From the NCBI RefSeq assembly GCF_001005305.1, contig NZ_LBMH01000010.1:55650-119649 (forward strand): a stretch of 64,000 nt of DNA, given 5' to 3'. The notes under the pieces were generated by a model. It worked only from the letters and a program-made list of their open reading frames with translations, was not told the origin of the DNA and did not search any database. The stretch comes from Kordia zhangzhouensis. GTDB lineage: Bacteria; Bacteroidota; Bacteroidia; Flavobacteriales; Flavobacteriaceae. Below are positions 47,872 to 56,636 of this stretch, piece by piece (within the stretch, counting starts at the first letter, position 1; each line of letters begins with the position of its first letter). The position numbers were made by a program, and so were the translations under genes.

Positions 47872-48030
47872 ATGAAAAACATTGAAAACACTAAGCTCAC
47901 ATTAAAAAAGCTATCATTAAACAAAAACGTAATTATACAATTTGATTCTATCAAAGGAGGTTCAGAATTTAATACTCTTCTTCCTAGTCATCAAAGTTTA
48001 AATCAAGAAACTTGCCCTCAAGATTTGTAG
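47872..48030 (+). CDS. GG-leader peptide precursor, single Cys
   Basis: A 52-residue peptide whose leader contains TLKKLSLNKNVIIQFDSIKGG, with Gly-Gly at residues 29-30. The 22-residue core has Ser and Thr residues but one cysteine (Cys48). The leader matches the others in the window closely. An ATG directly in front (47869) is also possible. It is the first of three such genes after the TPR-AraC regulator, preceded by the palindromic element. With a single cysteine the core could make at most one thioether ring. Confidence 0.6.
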   Translation: MKNIENTKLTLKKLSLNKNVIIQFDSIKGGSEFNTLLPSHQSLNQETCPQDL

Positions 48031-48034
48031 CTTT

Positions 48035-48053
48035 TCATTTTATAAAATGATAG
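48035..48053. repeat. Palindromic element, copy 2
   Basis: Exact 19-bp copy of 47783-47801, with a 16-bp perfect palindromic core at 48035-48050. It starts four bases after the first peptide stop and about 82 bases before the second peptide start. Could also act as a weak hairpin. Confidence 0.6.
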
Positions 48054-48135
48054 TAGCAGCCCTTTTTTCATGCCCTTTTTTAGTTTCAATACGAGTAAGT
48101 TTGAACCATGTTTAACGCATTAAAACAATTCTCAA

Positions 48136-48342
48136 ATGAAAAAAAAGAGTTTTAAAAATTTAGAATTACAGAAGACCATTGTTTCCAGCTTTAAAGAAAC
48201 TGCTGTAGGTGGAAAAAATAATACAGATATTCTATGTATTTCTGTTGATATTCTTTGTAAAAGTCGGGATATCAATTGTCCATCTAAAGATATTCTATGT
48301 GAAACAAAACATGTTCCCTGTGTCACAGACTTTTGTTATTAA
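48136..48342 (+). CDS. GG-leader peptide precursor with heptad Cys-x-Ser/Thr repeats
   Basis: A 68-residue precursor. The leader (FKNLELQKTIVSSFKETAVGG) ends in Gly-Gly at 25-26. The core has cysteines at 34, 41, 48, 55 and 62, exactly seven apart, and a last one at 67. Ser or Thr occurs two residues after each of the first five (36, 43, 50, 57, 64). The unit reads C-x-[ST]-x-[DH]-[IV]-x, with DIL or DIN preceding most cysteines. Each Ser/Thr precedes the next Cys by five residues, so a chain of equal thioether rings is possible. No modifying enzymes adjoin. An antisense frame exists but lacks support. Confidence 0.75.
   Translation: MKKKSFKNLELQKTIVSSFKETAVGGKNNTDILCISVDILCKSRDINCPSKDILCETKHVPCVTDFCY
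48226..48336 (+). repeat. Diverged 21-bp tandem repeat encoding heptad Cys units
   Basis: The codons for DILC/DINC recur every 21 bases, with TGT at 48235, 48256, 48277, 48298 and 48319, then 48334. The DNA copies differ at silent and variable positions, so the repeat is kept at protein level. Confidence 0.7.
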
Positions 48343-48372
48343 TCAAATTATTCATCTTTAAATTTTAAAATC

Positions 48373-48543
48373 ATGAAAAAAGGAACAACAAAGAAAATCA
48401 ATTTAAGAAAGTTAACGATTGCAAAAGTTGATGCTAAAAAAATCCAACACATTCAAGGAGGATTAGTATCAATTGTAAACACGTGGTGTGCAAGTGACCA
48501 TACAAGGTGTGGAACACAATGTCATATGCAAAATGAGAATTAA
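48373..48543 (+). CDS. GG-leader Cys-containing peptide precursor
   Basis: A 56-residue peptide with leader INLRKLTIAKVDAKKIQHIQGG (Gly-Gly at 29-30) and a 26-residue core holding cysteines 39, 46 and 50 among Ser/Thr (VNTWCASDHTRCGTQC). The leader is a more diverged member of the same set. It starts 31 bases after the heptad-repeat peptide and is followed by a clear terminator, so the three peptide genes may form one transcript. Product type, lanthipeptide or otherwise, is inference from the leader. Confidence 0.65.
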   Translation: MKKGTTKKINLRKLTIAKVDAKKIQHIQGGLVSIVNTWCASDHTRCGTQCHMQNEN

Positions 48544-48567
48544 GATTTTTAACTTCTTATTATTTTT

Positions 48568-48599
48568 AAACCACCTCTTATTTCGAGGTGGTTTTTTTA
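48568..48599 (+). terminator. Terminator closing the three-peptide cluster
   Basis: A perfect 10-bp stem, AAACCACCTC (48568-48577) with GAGGTGGTTT (48585-48594), loop of seven, then T run. It lies between the third peptide gene and the DUF4442-like gene. Confidence 0.9.
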
Positions 48600-48631
48600 T
48601 CTTTATTTTTTGCAATCGTAAGTTATCAAGA

Positions 48632-49156
48632 ATGTATAGACAGTTACAAAAAATACTAGTAAAGTTTTTGCCTATTTCTACCATTTATAAGTACGGCTTT
48701 AACTTATCGCCCATGTATCGCCGCACTACTGCTCGTGTTGTTCACATTAGCGACGACCTTAAAAAAGTGACTATTAAAGTGCCTATAAGCTATAAAAATA
48801 AGAATTATGTAGGTGCCATTTTTGGCGGAAGTATGTTTGCTGCAACAGACCCTATTTACATGACACAATTAATGCAAATTTTGGGAAACGACTATGTGGT
48901 TTGGGATAAAGCTGCAACAATTAACTACAAACGACCTGCCAAAGAAAATTTATTTTGTGATTTTACTTTTCATGAAGAAGAAATTGAATCAATTCGAGAG
49001 CAAATTGTAGAAAATCATGAAATGACCATTGAAAAAACGACTTTTTTGAAAAACCATGATGGACAGAATTTTGCGGAAGTAATTAAAACGCTGTATATTG
49101 CTGATAAGAACTTTTATAAAGAAAAACTTAAAAAGCGATTAAAAAGCACATCTTAA
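48632..49156 (+). CDS. DUF4442 domain protein (hotdog thioesterase-like)
   Basis: A 174-residue protein matching DUF4442, a hotdog-fold group related to acyl-CoA thioesterases. Recognisable parts are SPMYRRTTARVVHISDDLKK and YVGAIFGGSMFAATDPIYMTQL, the latter matching the family helix with conserved Gly and Asp. The frame is open from 48488, but a longer start would run through the third peptide gene and its terminator, so the ATG at 48632 (MYRQLQKILV) is chosen. The reaction is not established. Confidence 0.8.
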   Translation: MYRQLQKILVKFLPISTIYKYGFNLSPMYRRTTARVVHISDDLKKVTIKVPISYKNKNYVGAIFGGSMFAATDPIYMTQLMQILGNDYVVWDKAATINYKRPAKENLFCDFTFHEEEIESIREQIVENHEMTIEKTTFLKNHDGQNFAEVIKTLYIADKNFYKEKLKKRLKSTS

Positions 49157-49205
49157 TTAGTACACTGCCTATTTTTCACTCACAAACGTACTAAAACAAA
49201 GATTT

Positions 49206-49919
49206 ATGCTACAAAAATTGAATTTAACACATGTATTGTTTCTAGATATTGAAACAGTTCCTGAATATCCTCACTTTGACAATTTAGATGACGAAGAGAA
49301 ACTTTTGTGGGAACAAAAAACAACCTATCAGCGTAAAGATGAATTTTCTCCAGAAGAATTTTATGATCGAGCAGGCATTTGGGCAGAATTTGGTAAAATT
49401 ATCTGCATATCTGTAGGCTATTTTGCAAATAAAGGAGATATTCGTCAATTTCGAACAACTTCTTTTCACGGAGAAGAAGAAAAATTACTTCGTGAATTCA
49501 AGTCTTTACTCGAATCACATTTTGACAGACCTCATCATGTCTTATGCGCTCATAATGGAAAGGAATTTGACTTCCCTTATATAGCTCGCCGTATGATTAT
49601 TCATCGTATTTCTTTACCTCACAAACTGAATTTATTTGGCAAAAAACCTTGGGAGATTCCTCATCTTGACACAATGGAGCTATGGAAATTTGGCGATTAT
49701 AAACATTATACTTCATTACGTCTCATGACTAAAATTTTAGGAATTCCATCGCCTAAAGATGATATTGATGGTAGTCAGGTACGTACTGTTTATTATGAAG
49801 AACAAGACATAGATCGAATTATTTCTTATTGTGAAAAAGACGTGATTGCAATAGCACAAATTCTTCTTCGCTTACGAAATGATGCCTTGCTGGAGGAAAA
49901 CGAAATTTTACATGTTTAA
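49206..49919 (+). CDS. Predicted 3'-5' exonuclease (PolB-like, DEDDy)
   Basis: A 237-residue ribonuclease H-fold exonuclease related to the PolB exonuclease domain. The acidic catalytic motifs are in place: FLDIETVP (Exo I, Asp and Glu near residues 14-16), LCAHNGKEFDFPYIARRM (Exo II, near 112-128) and YCEKDVIAIAQILLRL (Exo III with the Y-x3-D pattern, near 207-211). Domains for polymerisation are absent. Its substrate is unknown. It is co-directional with the preceding gene, 49 bases away. Confidence 0.88.
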   Translation: MLQKLNLTHVLFLDIETVPEYPHFDNLDDEEKLLWEQKTTYQRKDEFSPEEFYDRAGIWAEFGKIICISVGYFANKGDIRQFRTTSFHGEEEKLLREFKSLLESHFDRPHHVLCAHNGKEFDFPYIARRMIIHRISLPHKLNLFGKKPWEIPHLDTMELWKFGDYKHYTSLRLMTKILGIPSPKDDIDGSQVRTVYYEEQDIDRIISYCEKDVIAIAQILLRLRNDALLEENEILHV

Positions 49920-49967
49920 AACTACGTTTTATCAAATTCCAACATAATTTTCCATCATTTTTTAAGT

Positions 49968-50696
49968 TTAATTCATTCGGAATAATCCGTACTTAAGAAT
50001 GCAATAAATAGCTCTAACAGCATCTTTCCAACCTATTTTTTTACCTTCATGATAATCTCGTCCGTAATAAGAAATTGAAACTTCTTTCAACCGAACGCCA
50101 TGTATACGAGAAAGTTTTGCGGTAACTTCAGGTTCAAATCCGAAACGTTGTTCTGTAAGCGTTATCGATTGTATAATTTCTATTGTAAACAGCTTATAAC
50201 ACGTTTCCATATCAGTGAGCTTAAACCCAGTAACCATATTAGATAAGATAGTCAACGATTTATTACCTATATACTGCCAAAAGAAAAGCTTTTTACGTGA
50301 CTTTCCGTCAAAAAAACGAGAACCATATACTACGTTTGCTTCATTTTGCAAAATAGGTTCTAAAAGCACATTATATTCATTAGGATCATATTCTAAATCA
50401 GCATCTTGAACAATCAAAAAATCACCTGTGGCATGACTAATCCCTGTTTGAATTGATGCACCTTTTCCTTTATTTTTTATATGTTCATAAAAATGGATGG
50501 TTACAAACGAGTTTTCTTTTATAAAATGATGTATCAACTGTTGGGAGTCATCCGTAGAGCAATCGTCAACAATGATTAATTCTTTTTGAATATTATTAAG
50601 TAACTGAACGGCAATTATTTTTTCTAAAATCATCAAAACCGTTGCCGATTCATTATAAACAGGAATGATTATGGAAAGTTTAGTTGGTTTTATCAT
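49968..50696 (-). CDS. Glycosyltransferase family 2 (polyprenyl-phosphate sugar synthase-like)
   Basis: A 242-residue GT-A enzyme. It begins LSIIIPVYNESATV, followed by the nucleotide-sugar motif VDDCSTDDSQ and the metal-binding VQDADLEYDP. No membrane helices are evident, as in dolichyl-phosphate mannose synthase-type enzymes. It probably loads a sugar onto a lipid carrier. Start ATG 50696 is preferred over ATG 50723, which would add nine basic residues and enlarge the overlap with the upstream gene from 17 to 44 bases. The upstream membrane glycosyltransferase likely uses its product. Confidence 0.87.
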   Translation of the reverse strand: MIKPTKLSIIIPVYNESATVLMILEKIIAVQLLNNIQKELIIVDDCSTDDSQQLIHHFIKENSFVTIHFYEHIKNKGKGASIQTGISHATGDFLIVQDADLEYDPNEYNVLLEPILQNEANVVYGSRFFDGKSRKKLFFWQYIGNKSLTILSNMVTGFKLTDMETCYKLFTIEIIQSITLTEQRFGFEPEVTAKLSRIHGVRLKEVSISYYGRDYHEGKKIGWKDAVRAIYCILKYGLFRMN

Positions 50697-52512
50697 TCCC
50701 TTGAACTTTTTGGTTGTTCGCATACATGCTTACTTCAATTACTTGTCCATTAGCATCTTTTTTAATGACTTCTCCTTCTAATTTTCCTTGTTTCCAAGTT
50801 CCAGAAAGTGATTCTCCATTCTGAAAATACACGGTTCCTTTTCCATGACGTACATCATCCTTCCAATAGCCTTCATACTTTTGCCCATCTTCCCAAACAT
50901 ATATGCCATAGCCGTTTCGCATATCATCTTTCCAGCTACCCGAATAACCAAATTCAGGTGTAAACTTCATTAAATATGTATTAGGATTGGAAAGTTCTTT
51001 TATAACTTTAAACTTATTAGGATATCGATCAATTGCAGGAACCAAATATCGAGCCGTAGAAGAATAGCCTAATTGTTCTACAACTACATACGTTACATTT
51101 TTGGCTTTCAGATGCTCTAGTAATGCCTCTTTATTGGTTGTTTTAGGATAATTTGTTACGTATTTTTTTGAGAATAAATAGAATAAGCCTTCTTTCCGTA
51201 CACAAGTAACTGTTTCACTAGGAGCTTGATCACGAACCCAAGTTGCAAGCTCAAAATAATTTTTATAATTAGCTGCATACGTTTCTATAGCTTGGGTATG
51301 TAATTTTTGTATCGAAGTAACTCCGTATAGAAAAATCCAAACGCTTACAAGTAGAGATACTAAAATAGGCAATACTATTTTCTGTTTTTTAGGGATTATT
51401 TGAACTGTTATCCACTTTAAAAAAGTAATCGTTCCTACTACAAATAAAAAAAGCAAACACGGAATAAGTGGCAATATAAATCGTACACCATACCAAACAC
51501 TTGGCCACAGCAACAATAAGGAAACAAATGTTACTATGTATACTGCAATGAAAGCTCTAAATTTAGGAAGTTTTAAAATCCCAATTGTAATTCCAGTTAT
51601 TAATATAAATCCTATGAGCCATGCTGTAAAAGAAGTGTCACTTCCGGTGTATATACTATCTACATTCGTAGCCATGCTCGAAGGAATTTCTTTGGTGATA
51701 TACCGTTCAAAATTTATAAAAACTCTTTCGAGTAAATCTGTAAAACCCATTGTACCAAGTTCAGGTTTATATGGGTTTTTTAATACTAACTGATTTAGAT
51801 ACGAATTTCCCATAGTGTTTTGACTTCGCCACCACCAAGGAAAGTAGAGAATTATACAACTACCTATAAAAGTCAATGCATATTTCCACTGTTTTTGTAC
51901 TACTAGAAAAAAAGCGATACTAGCAATGAGCGCTAACCCTGTAGAGCGAATATAAAATGTGAACATGACACATAGGGTTAGTGCTATAAATACTGTATTG
52001 GTATATATTTTTTTTGAAAAATCAACCGTAAAGAATAGCCACAGAGATACTAATGAAAAAAATAAAAAAGGCATTTCACTCATCATAATCGTTGTGTATC
52101 CTACTAAATGATAATTCATCAGTACTAACAAACAACTTACAAAAGCTATGTGATTATTTGCGGTGAGTTTTATTATTATAAAAAAGAGCAACAATACTGC
52201 TCCAATAAAGAAAATTCCATTGGCTATTTTGATTGTAACTATATCATCACCCAAAATACGTGATATACCAGCTATCAGTAAAGGATAACCTGGCGGATAA
52301 TGATAATGAGCCTCTTTTTCCTGATGATGAATATTAGTATAACCTGCTCCATCAGCGAGTGCGTTACCTAAAATATAATAGCTTGCATTGTCCCCAACCA
52401 AACTTACTTTTGAATCAAAAATAAACGTATACACACATCCAAACGTTAGCACCAAGATGATGATATATAGAATCTTGATTGGTTTTTGCTCAGTTGAAGA
52501 AGAATGTATCAT
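50680..52512 (-). CDS. Membrane glycosyltransferase (GT39/PMT-like) with C-terminal MORN repeats
   Basis: A 610-residue protein. Residues 15-410 contain about eleven membrane helices with an early periplasmic loop bearing HYHPPGYPLLIAGISRIL, typical of GT-C enzymes that use lipid-linked sugars. A soluble domain follows (about 420-520), and the last 90 residues are MORN repeats (GYSGSWKDDMRNGYGIYVW, YEGYWKDDVRHGKGTVYF, LSGTWKQGKLEGEV). A GT-C enzyme fused to MORN repeats is unusual. The downstream GT2 gene overlaps its 3' end, supporting a two-step lipid-linked sugar transfer. The acceptor is unknown. Confidence 0.8.
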   Translation of the reverse strand: MIHSSSTEQKPIKILYIIILVLTFGCVYTFIFDSKVSLVGDNASYYILGNALADGAGYTNIHHQEKEAHYHYPPGYPLLIAGISRILGDDIVTIKIANGIFFIGAVLLLFFIIIKLTANNHIAFVSCLLVLMNYHLVGYTTIMMSEMPFLFFSLVSLWLFFTVDFSKKIYTNTVFIALTLCVMFTFYIRSTGLALIASIAFFLVVQKQWKYALTFIGSCIILYFPWWWRSQNTMGNSYLNQLVLKNPYKPELGTMGFTDLLERVFINFERYITKEIPSSMATNVDSIYTGSDTSFTAWLIGFILITGITIGILKLPKFRAFIAVYIVTFVSLLLLWPSVWYGVRFILPLIPCLLFLFVVGTITFLKWITVQIIPKKQKIVLPILVSLLVSVWIFLYGVTSIQKLHTQAIETYAANYKNYFELATWVRDQAPSETVTCVRKEGLFYLFSKKYVTNYPKTTNKEALLEHLKAKNVTYVVVEQLGYSSTARYLVPAIDRYPNKFKVIKELSNPNTYLMKFTPEFGYSGSWKDDMRNGYGIYVWEDGQKYEGYWKDDVRHGKGTVYFQNGESLSGTWKQGKLEGEVIKKDANGQVIEVSMYANNQKVQGNDKTN

Positions 52513-52571
52513 ATACTAATAATAATTCGCCGTTCGAATATAAGAATATTATTATTAGAAATTATTTGCAT

Positions 52572-52605
52572 ATAAAAAAGCTCAAGCAATATTGCTTGAG
52601 CTTTT
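52572..52605 (-). terminator. Perfect 30-bp palindromic terminator after T9SS subtilase
   Basis: AAAAGCTCAAGCAAT (52576-52590) is followed immediately by its inverse (52591-52605). On the minus strand it is followed by T run. It separates the subtilase gene from the glycosyltransferase pair. Confidence 0.88.
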
Positions 52606-52629
52606 AAGCACTCTAAAATTTATCAATTA

Positions 52630-55600
52630 TTATTGCTTGATGAATCTCTTAGTTACTGTTTGTGATTCAGCATTTATTTGAATCATATACACACCACTTC
52701 GCAATGAAGAAACATCAACAGTTCTAGCAGTTAAGTTTCCTTTTGCTACTTGTTGTCCCATCATATTAGTGATTGTATAACTTGCATTTTCTTGAGAAGT
52801 TGTAACATTTAATACGCCTCCTTTTACAGGGTTTGGATAAATTTGAACTTCAAAAGCTGATTGTGTATCAATAGCTGTAGTTGCATATCTTATGTCATCA
52901 GTCGTTGCATTTGTCGTTGCTGTTAAGCAGAAGTTTGTTGTATCTGATGATGTAAATGATCCTCCAGAAGCTAACGTTGCTCCTGTATCATTATTTGTTA
53001 AGGTAAATGAACCATTTCCATACGTACAACAGATTCCGTCACCATAAGTATCTGTAATAGTGAAATCATAACATCCATCATCCAAACATCCAACTGCAAT
53101 ATTCAAAGTAGAGCCATCTGCTTGAGAGCCATAAGTTCCACCAGAAGCTACTACTTGTCCACCACTATTCGTAATTTGCCATGCAGTTTCTTCTGGGTAA
53201 TTATCAAAAGTGATTGATAAAGACACATTTGAACATGATGGTCCACTTCCTCCACTTGTGGTAAGGCTTACATCATCAATTGCGATATCTGCTTGCCAAG
53301 TAGAGCCTGTAACTCTGTTGAAACGAAGTTGAACAGTTCCTCCTACATATGCAGATAAGTCAACACTTGCAGATAACCATGAGTTTCCTTTGTTTCCAGA
53401 TTCACTCCATAATGAAGTCCAAGTTGCTCCATCATCATCGCTTGCTTCTAAAGCAATTGTTCCCATATCAGCTGCTCCATACATGTGATATTTGAACGCA
53501 AAAGTTGCTTGTGTTTCTCCACTAAGATCAAAACATGGCGAATTTAAAATTGCTTGCTTATTTGGATATCCTGTACCACTTCCCGAAGCTTCAACATACA
53601 CATAGTAAGTTCCTTGTGAAGCACTTGAAGGTCCAGTACTACCAGAAGGTGTTCCTGAAGCATCTATAGTCCAATCAATATCATCTGCCGAAGATTGTGA
53701 CCATGCTCCTAACGTATTTTCAAATCCTTCACTATAAGGGAAAGAAGATATTCCACTTGTACAACCGCCTGTAGCTGGTGCCGTAACAATAACTGTTCTA
53801 GACACTTGAGTTGCAGCGTTTCCTGCAGCATCACTTACATTATAGTTAAGCGTATAAGTTCCTTCTACAGAAGTATTTACAGAGCCTGTTACAACAATAT
53901 TAGATGTAAGATCTCCATCAATATTATCGGTCGCTGTAGCTCCTGGATCTGTAAATGAATCTCCTACTGTTAAATTGATTGTTGCAGCTCCATTTAATGT
54001 AATAACTGGAGCAACCGTATCAACAACACCTGCAGTGATATTTACAGTATAATCTTCTACTTCTCCATAAGAGAATGATTCACATGCTGTTGGCACACCA
54101 TTATATTTCATAGAAACACGCATACGAGTAGCTCCATTAGTTGCAGAAGAAGGCACTGTAAACGATCCACTTACAGGTGTTGTTTGTGTAGCTGCCTGTG
54201 TCCAAACTTGCTCTCCAGCATCACTAAAATCACCATCTTGGTTATAATCGATCCAAACACTATATCCTTCGCTATATGTGGTTCCTGTCCAAGTTGGTGT
54301 AATTGTAATGGTATGCGATTGATTTTTTGTTAATGAAGTAGATTCTGAAGTATGATCTCCATAACCTCCTGATGAAGCTCCTGAGCTGTGATCTAACGTT
54401 CCTAATTGTACTCTGCCAATATACTCATCAGCAACACTATTTCCATTAGAAGCACAATAATTTAATTGGAACTCAGTAGTTGTAAAGTTAACAGAAGTAC
54501 TATATGATGAATTTCCACTAGTACATTTACTGCGCACCTGCACTTCATACTGTGTAGTAGCAGACAATCCACTTAAAGTAGTAGAAGTTCCTGTAACTGC
54601 ATTGGTAATCCAAGAAGTAGTTCCTACCTGACGATATCTTACATCATAAGTAGCACCAGGAACTGCTGTCCAAGAAACCGTTGCTTCTGAGTCAGTTACT
54701 CCAGATGTAGATACTCCTGTTGGCGTAGTAGCATTACATACTACAGGTGTTCCTGATAATCCAGTAACAATTAAAGAAAAGTTTTGGCTTCCTCCTACTA
54801 AAGAACCCTTGTGTGTTACCGTAATAGTATACGTTCCTGAAGCTCCTGAAATATCAACTCTTTCGTAAGGATCTACAGTATTGTCTCCTACTCCATTTGT
54901 CGTTACACCAGTTAACCTCCACGGACTATACGTAGTTCCTCCTTGAGTTACTCTAATATCTAGGTCATTTACTAATACTGCTGTAGATGAGTTTGTCGCT
55001 GTAGTTGCTGTTCCTGGTCGATCTGTCCAAGAAATAGATGCTAACAATGGACTTACACCATCAGAATCAACTGTAACTGTATATGATTGACCAGAAGTTA
55101 AGGTTAGCTCTTCAATTTTAGATTCGTTTCCGTTATTAGTAATTGTTTCTGCGGCACGCTTTGCATTTAATAATCCCCAACCAAAAATAGCATCAGGTCC
55201 ATTAGACCCAGCATCATCTGCGGTATGTAATGCCAACCCTTTTAAAGTTGCAGCACGCATATACGAACCATTCGTATTATTAGCATGTTGTTGTAACAAT
55301 AATAAAGAACCCGCAACATTAGGCGATGCCATTGATGTTCCTGTGATTGAATTATACGCTGTATCACTCGTTTCATATGTAGAATATACAGAAGTTCCAT
55401 TTCCTGTAATATCAGGCTTGATACGATAATCATCTGTTGGTCCTTCACTACTAGAACTATTAATAGATACCGAAACTAGGTTTCCACTTCCATCAATATT
55501 AGCATCTTGCGCATTAGCAACAACTAAGTTATTTTTTGCTGTTGAATGCCCTGTTAATTTATCATAAGAGCTATTTCCATCTAAAGGACTTCCATTATAG

Positions 55601-56382
55601 CTATTTTGGTTTCCGTCGTTACCTGCAGCAACTACCATCAAATAGTTTGGCGCATTAAAAAGAATTTCGTCCCAATCTCTTGATTCGTCAATATAAGCTC
55701 CAAAATAATAATCAGGAACAAGATCTCCTCTAAAACCATAAGAGTGATTTGAGATTAACATTCCGCTAGACGCTTCAGCAGTAGCTTCAGCTTTATCACT
55801 GTTCCAGTCATAACCTACTGCGCTTGCATGTGGTGCCATTCCTTTTGCATTGGCAACTACTCCAGATGCCATAATAGTCCCTGTTACGTGAGCCGAATGG
55901 TAATTTAATGATCCGGAGTCACCCGCAGAAAATCGATTGGTTCCTCCTGGTCCATCATATTCTTGGTGAGATGCTCTAGCAATTCCCCCATCCCATACAT
56001 GGGCAGTCATGTTTTGTCCCATAAGGTTCAATCCTAATCCGCCACCTGCATTTAAGTAGTTCGTTCTTGTAGAACGCGCAGCATCAACATTGAAAGTCGT
56101 GTAGTAAATAGGTTGACCATCTGCCGTTACTTTTTGTAATTCAATAAGAGTTCCGTCTGGTAAGGTTTTTTTTATGTCCCAACCATTTTGCTGTGCAAGT
56201 CGAATCGCATTTTGCTTTTCTTGAGCTTGTACAGCTGTAAATTTGTTTTGTAATGTTCCTAGCTGTTGTACATCATACTGACTTACAATTTTTTGCTTTT
56301 CAGCGTCAGTTTGTCCAAATGTACTTTGCGCAAAAAACATTCCGAAGGCGAGTAGCCCCATAGAAAAGTACTTGTTTTTCAT
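52630..56382 (-). CDS. Secreted S8 subtilase with FN3, GEVED, DUF5011-like and T9SS domains
   Basis: A 1250-residue secreted protease. Signal peptide (1-23); short prodomain; S8 catalytic domain (about 120-415) with Asp131 in HVWDGG, His165 in SAHVTGT, oxyanion Asn255 in AAGND and Ser350 in ITGTSMASPNVAG. Then a beta-sandwich (about 425-545), fibronectin type III (about 552-640), GEVED region (about 645-785, including YGEVEDYTV), DUF5011 Ig-like domain (about 790-875), a MAM-like domain (about 880-1045), and the T9SS sorting domain (about 1175-1250, YPNPVKGGVL to TKRFIKQ). It is exported through T9SS and probably digests extracellular protein. Confidence 0.92.
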   Translation of the reverse strand: MKNKYFSMGLLAFGMFFAQSTFGQTDAEKQKIVSQYDVQQLGTLQNKFTAVQAQEKQNAIRLAQQNGWDIKKTLPDGTLIELQKVTADGQPIYYTTFNVDAARSTRTNYLNAGGGLGLNLMGQNMTAHVWDGGIARASHQEYDGPGGTNRFSAGDSGSLNYHSAHVTGTIMASGVVANAKGMAPHASAVGYDWNSDKAEATAEASSGMLISNHSYGFRGDLVPDYYFGAYIDESRDWDEILFNAPNYLMVVAAGNDGNQNSYNGSPLDGNSSYDKLTGHSTAKNNLVVANAQDANIDGSGNLVSVSINSSSSEGPTDDYRIKPDITGNGTSVYSTYETSDTAYNSITGTSMASPNVAGSLLLLQQHANNTNGSYMRAATLKGLALHTADDAGSNGPDAIFGWGLLNAKRAAETITNNGNESKIEELTLTSGQSYTVTVDSDGVSPLLASISWTDRPGTATTATNSSTAVLVNDLDIRVTQGGTTYSPWRLTGVTTNGVGDNTVDPYERVDISGASGTYTITVTHKGSLVGGSQNFSLIVTGLSGTPVVCNATTPTGVSTSGVTDSEATVSWTAVPGATYDVRYRQVGTTSWITNAVTGTSTTLSGLSATTQYEVQVRSKCTSGNSSYSTSVNFTTTEFQLNYCASNGNSVADEYIGRVQLGTLDHSSGASSGGYGDHTSESTSLTKNQSHTITITPTWTGTTYSEGYSVWIDYNQDGDFSDAGEQVWTQAATQTTPVSGSFTVPSSATNGATRMRVSMKYNGVPTACESFSYGEVEDYTVNITAGVVDTVAPVITLNGAATINLTVGDSFTDPGATATDNIDGDLTSNIVVTGSVNTSVEGTYTLNYNVSDAAGNAATQVSRTVIVTAPATGGCTSGISSFPYSEGFENTLGAWSQSSADDIDWTIDASGTPSGSTGPSSASQGTYYVYVEASGSGTGYPNKQAILNSPCFDLSGETQATFAFKYHMYGAADMGTIALEASDDDGATWTSLWSESGNKGNSWLSASVDLSAYVGGTVQLRFNRVTGSTWQADIAIDDVSLTTSGGSGPSCSNVSLSITFDNYPEETAWQITNSGGQVVASGGTYGSQADGSTLNIAVGCLDDGCYDFTITDTYGDGICCTYGNGSFTLTNNDTGATLASGGSFTSSDTTNFCLTATTNATTDDIRYATTAIDTQSAFEVQIYPNPVKGGVLNVTTSQENASYTITNMMGQQVAKGNLTARTVDVSSLRSGVYMIQINAESQTVTKRFIKQ

Positions 56383-56624
56383 GTGCTAATTTGGTGTTAG
56401 TTAATTAATTTTTTAATGAAAAAGAACTGTATAAATAATATGTAGTTTAGGTGAATTATACATATCATTATTTGTTTATTATTGATTAATTTTCATTAAT
56501 TCGTCGCAAAAGTGTTAATTTTTTATTAATATTTTAAATGTTTTGCAAATTTTTCGATGAATTACACTTTTTTATACTAATTTTTTAATCACCAACTTAT
56601 TCAATGTAATTCATTTCAAAAGCG

Positions 56625-56632
56625 TAATTTTG
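56625..56632 (+). promoter_or_regulatory. TAnnTTTG box abutting ABC gene start
   Basis: TAATTTTG ends four bases before the ATG at 56637. The spacing suggests a leaderless transcript. Confidence 0.4.
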
Positions 56633-56636
56633 AATC

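Noticed and set aside
48132..48326. Antisense frame opposite the heptad-repeat peptide
   Set aside because: It is a shadow of the periodic sense codons. The sense strand has the GG leader and the downstream terminator.
48488..48631. Upstream extension of the DUF4442-like frame to 48488
   Set aside because: It would run through the end of the third GG-leader peptide gene and a strong terminator. The DUF4442 match begins only after the ATG at 48632.
53800..54800. Repetitive Thr/Ser-rich stretches in the T9SS subtilase as a possible repeat array
   Set aside because: They are low-complexity codons of FN3, GEVED and Ig-like domains within one intact frame, without direct repeats and spacers of a CRISPR type.
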